Shown: piece after piece, positions 1 through 5,896 of the stretch
How positions within the stretch are numbered: the first letter of the stretch is position 1
Layout of the letters: the number at the start of each line of letters is the position of its first letter
Origin: CAZBWE01 sp964495465
GTDB taxonomy: Bacteria > Planctomycetota > Phycisphaerae > Sedimentisphaerales > Anaerobacaceae
Assembly (NCBI GenBank): GCA_964495465.1
Contig: CAZBWE010000086.1
Location: 1-9,045, forward strand
Direction of reading: 5' to 3'
Length of the DNA: 9,045 bases
The notes under the pieces: generated by a model
What the model was told of the DNA's origin: nothing
The model's database searches: none
Seen by the model: only the letters and a program-made list of their open reading frames with translations
Made by a program: the position numbers and the translations under genes

Positions 1-1116
1 TGGAATGATGACAACCCATTGCTGTGTTATTCTGAAGCATCAGCGCTGACTGCCGGAGAAAATAGCCTGCCCGGCATAGAAAATAATTGGACTGTCGAGA
101 ACGTTAAGTCATTATCACTCTGGTTCTATGGCGACCCGAACAACGATATTGAGCAGATGTATGTGGCCCTGGAAGATGGTGACCATCCCGACAATCCTGC
201 GATTGTCGAATACGACGGTGATATGGATGATATAACGGAGCCATACTGGCATGAATGGAATATTGAACTTACAAAGTTCACCAACATGACCCCGTCCAAT
301 GTCCAGAGGTTCTATATTGGCTTTGGTAACAGGGACAATCCACAATCCGGCGGGGCTGGTATCGTGTATTTTGACGATATCCGGCTGTATCCTGATAGAT
401 GCATTCTATCGGAGCGTTCAACCGATTTCACAAAAGCCGACTACGCTCCGGCTGGAGACGCTGTTGGGGATTGCACAATAGACAATCAAGAGCTTGAGAT
501 GATGGTAAGCAACTGGCTCGGTGCCGCAGAACAAATTCGGCTCGAAGCAGAGGACGCTGATATGGCAAATCCTGACGCCTGGGAGGTCCGGTCGGACAAG
601 GCCAATACTTCCGGAGGCGAGTACATTGTGGTAGCGCCCGACTATGACGCACCGAATGAACCCAACCTCAGCAATCTGGCCACTTACGATTTCACGGTCA
701 ATGGAGGCACATACAAAATCCTTGGTCGTGTGAACGCTCCCAGTGGTACTGAGGACTCCTTCTGGTGCAGTATTCCGGGAGCTACAACCAACACGACTAA
801 CGACCCATGTAATCCTGGCTGGATACGGTGGGATGTATCGGAAACGGCTGGAGACAACTGGGTATGGGATGAGCTCAACAGCGACGATGACGGAGATACA
901 ACAGTGCAATTTACATTGAGTGCTGGGACGCATACATTGAAGATTGGCTACAGGGAACGAACATCGCTGGACCGCTTATGGATCACTGATGACCTGGGCC
1001 TCACTGAAGCAGGACTAATGGCTTGGAGCGCCGACATGAGCGGTGATGATAGGATTGACTTTGAGGACTTTGCTATGCTTGCCGAGTACTGGCTTGAGGA
1101 GCAGTTATGGCCTTAG
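1..1116 (+). CDS. Secreted multi-domain carbohydrate-binding protein, C-terminal part (5' truncated)
   Basis: The frame is open from base 1 and ends at TAG 1114-1116, giving 371 visible residues; the start lies outside the window. In order I see: a beta-sandwich module at about residues 36-130 that ends in a YFDDIRLYP strand, a style common in planctomycetal extracellular enzymes; a first half dockerin-like motif at 148-174 (GDCTIDNQELEMMVSNWL); a CBM6/CBM35-like module at about 178-333, which opens with RLEAEDAD and has a GGTYKILGRV strand and a THTLKIGYRE strand; and a second half dockerin-like motif at 345-365 (DMSGDDRIDFEDFAMLAEYW) just before the end in EEQLWP. The D-x-x-x-D spacing suggests calcium-binding EF-hand-like loops. 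No catalytic domain is visible here, and the missing N-terminus may carry one. Role inferred: substrate binding or anchoring for an extracellular glycan-active enzyme. The gene is separated from its neighbours by a terminator and its own 3' gap, so it is probably not cotranscribed with the lyases. Confidence 0.85.
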   Translation, partial: WNDDNPLLCYSEASALTAGENSLPGIENNWTVENVKSLSLWFYGDPNNDIEQMYVALEDGDHPDNPAIVEYDGDMDDITEPYWHEWNIELTKFTNMTPSNVQRFYIGFGNRDNPQSGGAGIVYFDDIRLYPDRCILSERSTDFTKADYAPAGDAVGDCTIDNQELEMMVSNWLGAAEQIRLEAEDADMANPDAWEVRSDKANTSGGEYIVVAPDYDAPNEPNLSNLATYDFTVNGGTYKILGRVNAPSGTEDSFWCSIPGATTNTTNDPCNPGWIRWDVSETAGDNWVWDELNSDDDGDTTVQFTLSAGTHTLKIGYRERTSLDRLWITDDLGLTEAGLMAWSADMSGDDRIDFEDFAMLAEYWLEEQLWP

Positions 1117-1130
1117 CAGAAATCGGCAAA

Positions 1131-1145
1131 TCGCTCAGTGAGCGA
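1131..1145. repeat. 15-bp palindrome after the first gene
   Basis: TCGCTCA and TGAGCGA form a perfect inverted repeat around a single central G. It lies 14 nt after the stop codon and 18 nt before the main terminator stem. As RNA it could fold only as a 5-bp stem with a CAGTG loop and no T-run follows, so it is not a terminator by itself. It could be a weak 3'-end-stabilising hairpin or chance. Confidence 0.35.
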
Positions 1146-1163
1146 AGCTAATTTGTAACAGTT

Positions 1164-1205
1164 CGGGGCCTATACCGGTTAGTTCGATATAGGCCCCGTT
1201 TTTTT
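1164..1205 (+). terminator. Intrinsic terminator of the first gene
   Basis: A perfect 11-bp stem is formed by CGGGGCCTATA (1164-1174) and its reverse complement (1188-1198). The loop is 13 nt and seven T follow at 1199-1205. The GC-rich stem base and immediate T-run are textbook rho-independent features. It lies 47 nt after the TAG of the upstream gene and separates that gene from the rest of the window. Confidence 0.93.
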
Positions 1206-1440
1206 GTACTATTGAATCTATTTACGACCTCTGTTTTGTTTTAACCTGTAATTTTACAACCGCAAAAGATGGATAAGGAACAGCAATATTTTAGTGGTTA
1301 TAAAGCTGAAAAAATAACGGCAGTAAAAAGACCTTTGAATATTTTTAACCAAGCATTCCCTATAACAACTTGTAAATAAAGAAGTTATGCATTTTACATC
1401 ATTTTAATCAAAAATCCCCTAAATTTTCATAACATTTCCC
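1206..1440. other. AT-rich intergenic stretch without a gene
   Basis: These 235 bases contain no reading frame with a convincing start and no RNA gene that I recognise. Composition is markedly more AT-rich than the flanking genes. A TTGAAT (1335-1340) and a TATAAC (1361-1366) are present but 20 nt apart, too far for a normal sigma-70 promoter. Together with the leader that follows, this makes the longest gene-free region of the window. Confidence 0.6.
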
Positions 1441-1470
1441 TTGACGAGAGCATAGCTAATTTGGTATAAA
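1441..1470 (+). promoter_or_regulatory. Sigma-70-type promoter of the PEP-CTERM gene
   Basis: TTGACG at 1441-1446 and TATAAA at 1465-1470 are separated by 18 nt; each matches the consensus in five of six positions. The -10 is preceded by TTTGG, as in the promoter of the first PL11 gene (TTTGGTAAAAT). Transcription would begin near 1477, leaving a leader of about 280 nt before the start codon at 1759. No closer promoter of comparable quality was found. Confidence 0.6.
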
Positions 1471-1476
1471 TAGATA

Positions 1477-1758
1477 AGCAAATTGGGGCAGGGATGCTTA
1501 GAGCGAGGTTGATGAACTAAAAATAACGGTCATCATACCTGCAAACAAAGACTTGATTTTCCACAAGAGAAGGGGAATTAAAGTCAAAAATTAGCTATTT
1601 AACAGGCATAGAGTTGGTGAAGAGCTTTAGTGCTTGATTATCATAAGGTTGTTTGAGACAGGCAAAACTGAAAGTAATGAATTGTTTGCCTGTTGAGAGC
1701 AGCCAGAGTTTTGGCTTGTAGTCAAAACAATTGTGTTTTTTTTGTGAGGAGGAGTATT
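1477..1758 (+). promoter_or_regulatory. Long, possibly structured 5' leader of the PEP-CTERM gene
   Basis: The predicted leader contains several potential hairpins. Hairpin A pairs 1506-1515 (AGGTTGATGA) with 1530-1540, ten pairs with one bulged T and a 14-nt loop. Hairpin B pairs 1658-1666 (ACAGGCAAA) with 1685-1693 (TTTGCCTGT), nine perfect pairs and an 18-nt loop. Hairpin C pairs 1701-1705 (AGCCA) with 1712-1716 (TGGCT). A weak A/T hairpin at 1724-1739 runs into eight T at 1736-1743, directly before the ribosome binding site. I recognise no known riboswitch class. Regulation by RNA structure is inferred only from the length and the inverted repeats. Confidence 0.4.
1747..1752 (+). promoter_or_regulatory. 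Strong ribosome binding site fixing the PEP-CTERM start
   Basis: AGGAGG lies six nt before ATG 1759, within a GAGGAGGAG run. This decides the start: the frame is open back to a GTG-less region around 1693, but the upstream TTG/ATG-like options have no such site and would put extra residues before a clear signal peptide. Confidence 0.85.
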
Positions 1759-2517
1759 ATGAGATGTAAATTATTACTTATTCTTGTTGCAGTGCTGCTT
1801 ATGTCGGCAGGTGCCCAGGCAGTTACGGTAACGACTGCAACCGGCAATGGTGCGGACACGTATCTTTCGAACGATGACCAAAAGGACGAGCTTTCCGCAC
1901 ATGGCACAGAGACAAGTATGGCAGTTCGTAACCTTAACGCTGCGCGTATGAGGATGCTGTATATTCGGTTTGACATCAGTGGTTTGGAACCAGCCGAAGG
2001 GTACGACCTGTCTAACTACCTGAACGATGCTTACATAACCCTGGATTGTACGTATGCTAAAAGGGATAGGACTTTGGCCGTTTATGGTCTGTGGTGGCAG
2101 GATGAGGGTGCTGAAAACTGGGACGAAGCAACGACAACCTATAGCAGTGCTACATCGACGGTTGTTGCCGCACCTCATGGTTTTTATGCCCTCAACAATG
2201 CCCTGAGTCCAAGGCTAGGAAACTTTAGAGTTGGTGGCGTCGGCCCATGGAGCACGAACCCAGAGGACACTATGCCGACCCCCCAGGAAGAATGTGACCT
2301 GGACAGTTTTCTACAAGCTGACAACAACGGCCTGGTGACTTTTCTTATACTCTTTGAGTTTGGCAACGACTCAAATCCAGACTGGGCGTTTACAACGAAG
2401 GAAGGTGCGAATTCACCTACAGCTCCAATGTTGACCTTGCCGTACGCAGTTCCAGAACCGGCAACAATGCTGATTTTGGGAATAGGAAGCGTTCTGGCAA
2501 TGCGTCGTCGTAAATAA
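1759..2517 (+). CDS. Exported PEP-CTERM protein with DNRLRE/CBM96-like domain
   Basis: 252 residues, started at the ATG with a strong AGGAGG site. Residues 1-21 are a Sec signal peptide (basic MRCK, hydrophobic core, cleavage probably after AQA). Residues of about 22-228 form one domain resembling DNRLRE/CBM96-type carbohydrate-binding modules: an N-terminal strand with GADTYLSNDD, an RMLYIRFDISG strand near 64-75, and a GAENWDEATTTYSS motif at 117-130 typical of that family. The C-terminus is a PEP-CTERM sorting signal: VPEP at 231-234, a hydrophobic helix at about 236-247, then basic RRRK. In known systems such tails are processed by an exosortase and the protein ends at the surface or in exopolysaccharide; no exosortase gene is in this window. 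No catalytic domain is present. It sits in its own unit with a long leader and its own terminator. Role inferred: a glycan-binding surface or matrix protein. Confidence 0.88.
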   Translation: MRCKLLLILVAVLLMSAGAQAVTVTTATGNGADTYLSNDDQKDELSAHGTETSMAVRNLNAARMRMLYIRFDISGLEPAEGYDLSNYLNDAYITLDCTYAKRDRTLAVYGLWWQDEGAENWDEATTTYSSATSTVVAAPHGFYALNNALSPRLGNFRVGGVGPWSTNPEDTMPTPQEECDLDSFLQADNNGLVTFLILFEFGNDSNPDWAFTTKEGANSPTAPMLTLPYAVPEPATMLILGIGSVLAMRRRK

Positions 2518-2547
2518 TCGAACAAAAACAACTATGATATTGTTTGC

Positions 2548-2581
2548 AAAGCGGACTATTCATACCGAGTAGTCCGCTTTT
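2548..2581 (+). terminator. Intrinsic terminator of the PEP-CTERM gene
   Basis: AAAGCGGACTA (2548-2558) pairs perfectly with TAGTCCGCTTT (2570-2580), eleven pairs around an 11-nt loop. The run of T is short (TTTT, partly within the stem) and is followed by ATATT. It lies 30 nt after the TAA. The A-tract on the left arm could let it act weakly in the other direction as well, though no gene converges here. Confidence 0.85.
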
Positions 2582-2717
2582 ATATTGATAATATACACAT
2601 TGCATCCGAAAAGTGCCCTTGCCTGCAAATAAACAGTCACTATCCTAACTTACAAGTTACACTACAGTTACGCCCAAAAACCACTTCAAAGATGGGTTGT
2701 TACTTAGCCCAAAACAA
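2582..2717. other. Non-coding gap before the first PL11 promoter
   Basis: Between the PEP-CTERM terminator and the lyase promoter I see no gene. TAACTTACAA at 2646-2655 also occurs directly after the first lyase stop (5775-5784), and AACTTACAAGTT is a short imperfect palindrome; either could be remnants of the duplicated intergenic block or chance. Confidence 0.4.
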
Positions 2718-2746
2718 TTGAGATTTTGTGCTAAATTTGGTAAAAT
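2718..2746 (+). promoter_or_regulatory. Promoter of the first PL11 gene
   Basis: TTGAGA (2718-2723) and TAAAAT (2741-2746) are exactly 17 nt apart, with TTTGG before the -10. The same layout and -10 hexamer recur before the other two PL11 genes. Transcription from here would start near 2753, downstream of the TTG at 2697, which supports the ATG at 2817 as the real start. Confidence 0.65.
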
Positions 2747-2793
2747 GGGTTTAGAACGGCTTAACAGTTTTGCGTTATTTGAATCCGGGGAAG

Positions 2794-2809
2794 TTCGGCT
2801 AAAGCCGAA
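2794..2809 (+). promoter_or_regulatory. Hairpin just before the first PL11 start codon
   Basis: TTCGGC (2794-2799) and GCCGAA (2804-2809) form a perfect 6-bp stem with a TAAA loop. It ends seven nt before ATG 2817 and covers most of the only Shine-Dalgarno-like bases, GAAG at 2807-2810. It could limit translation initiation. No T-run follows, so it is not a terminator. Confidence 0.4.
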
Positions 2810-2816
2810 GTATGCT

Positions 2817-5777
2817 ATGCCACACAGTATTAAAAAACTTACAATACTTACACTATTTTTTTATGGTGCTGCATTTGCCGCAGGTGCTACCTGGGTAGGA
2901 AACGTCAGCAACAATATATGGGACCCAAACAACTGGAGCACAACGGACCTGACAGGAACATTAACCATTGGCGCCGGCGGCCCTTATGACCCGGTTCAAA
3001 CGACTTCTTTTAGCGGCCTCGGACAAGGTAACCGTCCATCGAAATTAAATACAACGACCGAAGCAAACCTGACTATCGCTATTAAAGACCTGATTCCCTG
3101 GAGCTCGGACTATATCAACGGCAATGTGAAAATTATGGGCGGCAGTCTGAACATCCGCTCGACGACTTACGTCGGCAAAAACGGAACAGCAACCATTACT
3201 ATCGACGGCGGTCATTTTGCGCAAAAATATACTCTCTATCTCGGCTACGGCTCCGGCGGCAACGGGGCCATCAATATTTTGTGCGGATACCTTGATTTAT
3301 CATCAAAACCGACAATCGGTGCAAGCGGGGGAACCGGCCATATCTATATCCGCCCGGGGGGACTGGGAGTAATAAACTGTCCCGGCAATGAAACTACATA
3401 TTTTCAGGGCCTTGTAAGCAGCGGTATCATTACCACAGACCCGAATTCTGCGATTTTAATAAATTATATATCTTCGGCCAACAAAATCGAGGTTACAGCC
3501 CGGGAAATAGTCGGCGCTTCTTTACCCATACCCTGGGACGGCGTTAAAGAGGTCAACGTTACGAGTCTTTCCTTCAAACCCGGTACGTTGGCTGAAAGCA
3601 GCGATGTGTATTTAGGAACGGATGAAATGGCGGTGACCGAGGCTAACAAAACAAGCGAAGAATATCTGGATTCAACAACTGAAAATACGATAAGTATCCC
3701 GTATGCACTGACAAACGGAACAACCTATTATTGGCGGGTGGATACGGTTATGTCCGGCGATGTCATAAAAGGGCAAATCTGGTCATTTATACCGGTGTCC
3801 GTAATCCCGCCGCGAAAAATGGAATACCTCAACCGCGGACTTGTAGCGGTAAAAACCGGCGAGGCCGTTTATCTTAGCTGGCGGCTTCTCGGCGATGACA
3901 CGCAAGACATTGCTTTCAACGTATATCGCGGTTCAACTAAACTCAACTCTACACCAATTACGGACTCCACAAACTTTTTCGACTCCAGGGGTGGAATGTT
4001 CCTATCCAGCTATTTCGTCCGTCCGGTCACCAACGGCCAAGAGAAAATGCCTTCGAAGACAGTATCCGTCTGGCCGAATAACTACCTTGATATACCTGTC
4101 CGGCAGGTCCCGGGCGACACCGACTGGAGCTATGAAATAAATGACGGCTCTGCAGCCGACCTCGACGGTGACGGCGAATATGAATTAATCATTAAGCGTT
4201 ATTCCGGTGATTATTCTGAATATCCCCTCATCGAGGCGTATAAGCTGGACGGAACTTTCCTGTGGCGGGTTAATCTGGGACCAAATTTCATCGACATGCC
4301 TGAGATTCACTTTATCGTCTATGATTTCGACAGCGACGGATATGCTGAAGTGGCTTTGCGAACCGCAGAAGGAACAACGGACTTTACCGGGGCAACCATC
4401 GGAGACATAAACGGCGACGGCATCACCGATTACCGTCCTTACAGCAGCAGCCAATATATCCTGCACGGCCCCGAGTTTATCTCCATTTTTGACGGCAGGA
4501 CAGGGCAGGAGCTGGCTCGTGGAGACTATATTCCACGGGGTGTGGTGACCGACTGGGGAGATGATTATGGACACCGGGCCAGCAAATTCATGATGGCTGC
4601 TGCGTATATAGACGGCCATAAGCCCAGTCTCGTCATCTGTCGTGGAATTTATTATGGTAGGGACGGTTATCCAGACCGCACTGTAATAGCCGCCTGGAAC
4701 TGGCGTGATGGCCAACTGACAAATGTCTGGACCTTCGATACGAGGTTTGGCCCGCCTGAGAATGACGCCTATCGCGGCCAGGGCAACCACAATCTCAGTA
4801 TCGGCGATGTTGACGGCGACTTGAAAGATGAAATTGTATATGGCTCGATGACCGTTGACCACGACGGAACGGGTTTATACTCAACAGGTCTCGGCCATGG
4901 AGATGCTATGCATCTGTCGGATTTTGACCCGGACAGACCCGGATTAGAAGTCTGGCAGTGCCACGAAACCGATGCCAGCGGCGCTACATTTCGAGATGCC
5001 GCAACAGGAAGCATTATCTTCGAGTATTACCATTCAGGAGATGTGGGCAGGGCCTGTGCTGGCGATATCGACCCGCGATACAGAGGATGTGAGGTCTGGG
5101 CATCGACGGGCTGTCCATTCTACAACTGCACGGGCGACACAATCGGCACAAAACCAAGTATGATAAATTTTATGACCTGGTGGGACGGCGATTTATGCAG
5201 GGAATTGCTGGACCATGCCGGCAGCGAAGGGCAATGGTATGGCGTCATTGCGGATTGGGATTATATCAACCAGGTGCAGGTAAATCTCTTAACCGCAACT
5301 GAAACCCGGTCCAACAACTGGACGAAAGGCAATCCAGTTTTATCAGCCGACATTCTGGGCGACTGGCGGGAAGAAGCAATATGGAGAACTTCGGATAATC
5401 GATATATCCGGCTTTACACAACCACGACCCAAACCGAGCATCGGATTTATACACTGATGCACGACCCGCACTATCGTATCAGTATTGCCTGGCAAAACGA
5501 CGCATATAATCAACCTCCACATACCGGCTTCTACCTGGGAGACGGTATGTCGCCGCCGCCGGCACCGTATATCGAGGTTGTGAATTCCACAGAGTGGATA
5601 TACGGCGACTTCACTCTTAACAATATAGTAGATATGAACGACATGCCTTACTTTATTGAAGTATGGCTGGAAAATGATTGCAATGAGACTGCCGAGCTGG
5701 ATTTGAATAGTGACTGCATAATCAATTCATACGAATTTTCAGAAATGGCCAAAAACTGGCTTGAGGAGCCCGAATAA
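2817..5777 (+). CDS. PL11 rhamnogalacturonan lyase with solenoid-like, FN3 and dockerin-like modules
   Basis: 986 residues from ATG 2817. PL11 enzymes cut the rhamnose-galacturonate backbone of rhamnogalacturonan I by beta-elimination. Domains in order: signal peptide 1-22; an autotransporter/pectin-lyase-like beta-solenoid region at about 24-235, with repeats such as NGTATITIDGG (122-132) and GNGAINIL (148-155); an FN3-like domain at about 243-328 with YYWRVDT and a closing IWSF strand; the PL11 N-terminal beta domain from RKMEYLNRG (333); the PL11 propeller from about 445, rich in calcium-type D-x-D-G-D-G loops (448-453, 664-667); and a dockerin-like pair at 927-986. Late PL11 signatures are present: GQGNHNLS (654-661), WWDGDL (788-793), GDWREE (848-853), MHDPHYRISIAWQND (881-895) and NQPPH (898-902). 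The usual GAHYTQF-like stretch is replaced by DMPEIHF (493-499). Classic PL11 enzymes are about 600-620 residues, so the N-terminal fusion is large. The frame is open upstream to TTG 2697, but that lies before the promoter and lacks a signal peptide. It is followed after 119 nt by a second PL11. Confidence 0.9.
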   Translation: MPHSIKKLTILTLFFYGAAFAAGATWVGNVSNNIWDPNNWSTTDLTGTLTIGAGGPYDPVQTTSFSGLGQGNRPSKLNTTTEANLTIAIKDLIPWSSDYINGNVKIMGGSLNIRSTTYVGKNGTATITIDGGHFAQKYTLYLGYGSGGNGAINILCGYLDLSSKPTIGASGGTGHIYIRPGGLGVINCPGNETTYFQGLVSSGIITTDPNSAILINYISSANKIEVTAREIVGASLPIPWDGVKEVNVTSLSFKPGTLAESSDVYLGTDEMAVTEANKTSEEYLDSTTENTISIPYALTNGTTYYWRVDTVMSGDVIKGQIWSFIPVSVIPPRKMEYLNRGLVAVKTGEAVYLSWRLLGDDTQDIAFNVYRGSTKLNSTPITDSTNFFDSRGGMFLSSYFVRPVTNGQEKMPSKTVSVWPNNYLDIPVRQVPGDTDWSYEINDGSAADLDGDGEYELIIKRYSGDYSEYPLIEAYKLDGTFLWRVNLGPNFIDMPEIHFIVYDFDSDGYAEVALRTAEGTTDFTGATIGDINGDGITDYRPYSSSQYILHGPEFISIFDGRTGQELARGDYIPRGVVTDWGDDYGHRASKFMMAAAYIDGHKPSLVICRGIYYGRDGYPDRTVIAAWNWRDGQLTNVWTFDTRFGPPENDAYRGQGNHNLSIGDVDGDLKDEIVYGSMTVDHDGTGLYSTGLGHGDAMHLSDFDPDRPGLEVWQCHETDASGATFRDAATGSIIFEYYHSGDVGRACAGDIDPRYRGCEVWASTGCPFYNCTGDTIGTKPSMINFMTWWDGDLCRELLDHAGSEGQWYGVIADWDYINQVQVNLLTATETRSNNWTKGNPVLSADILGDWREEAIWRTSDNRYIRLYTTTTQTEHRIYTLMHDPHYRISIAWQNDAYNQPPHTGFYLGDGMSPPPAPYIEVVNSTEWIYGDFTLNNIVDMNDMPYFIEVWLENDCNETAELDLNSDCIINSYEFSEMAKNWLEEPE

Positions 5778-5844
5778 CTTACAAACAACATTACCAACAA
5801 ACGGGGGCTAGGCACTTGAACAAACAAGGAAAATGTGGTAAAAT
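5595..5844 (+). repeat. Duplicated tail-plus-promoter block, copy 1
   Basis: From the TGG codon opening the dockerin-like tail of the first lyase, through its stop and the intergenic promoter to the -10 box, this 250-nt block aligns without gaps to 7697-7946 at a constant offset of 2102 nt. Over 5676-5739 about 56 of 64 bases agree, and over the non-coding 5778-5844 about 53 of 67, counted by eye. Confidence 0.8.
5816..5844 (+). promoter_or_regulatory. Promoter of the second PL11 gene
   Basis: TTGAAC (5816-5821), 17 nt, TAAAAT (5839-5844). The bases GGTAAAATAGGT around the -10 differ in one place from GGTAAAATGGGT at the first lyase promoter, and the A-rich spacer matches that of the third. 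The leader to ATG 5897 would be about 46 nt. No terminator precedes it, so transcripts from the first lyase may also read through. Confidence 0.7.
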
Positions 5845-5896
5845 AGGTAAGGACCGTTCTTCTTCAACCTGAACCAGACGGAAAGGTTTAGACGAT

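Noticed and set aside
418..933. 171-codon open frame on the - strand of the first gene
   Set aside because: It overlaps the CBM6/35-like module on the sense strand and has no recognisable motif or ribosome binding site.
1485..1497. Possible sigma-54 promoter (GG...TGC) in the leader
   Set aside because: The spacing between GG and GC is 9 nt rather than 10 and the rest of the -24/-12 consensus is absent.
1310..1529. Repeated AAAAATAACGG at 1310-1320 and 1519-1529
   Set aside because: An 11-nt match in very AT-rich DNA with unrelated flanks is likely chance.
1658..1716. Possible c-di-GMP (GEMM) riboswitch because of GGCAAA and nearby stems
   Set aside because: The conserved GEMM core, including the ACGCAAAGCC-like segment and tetraloop receptor, is not present.
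1693..1758. Longer N-terminus for the PEP-CTERM gene
   Set aside because: The strong AGGAGG at 1747-1752 and the signal peptide both point to ATG 1759; the extra residues would overlap leader hairpin B.
2697..2816. TTG start giving 40 extra residues on the first PL11 protein
   Set aside because: The predicted promoter lies inside this stretch, and a signal peptide begins exactly at ATG 2817.
4185..4862. Long open frame on the - strand inside the first PL11 gene (225 codons)
   Set aside because: It lies wholly opposite a conserved PL11 catalytic region, has no recognisable domain and is best explained as a shadow of the sense codons. The same holds for the other antisense and off-frame stretches.
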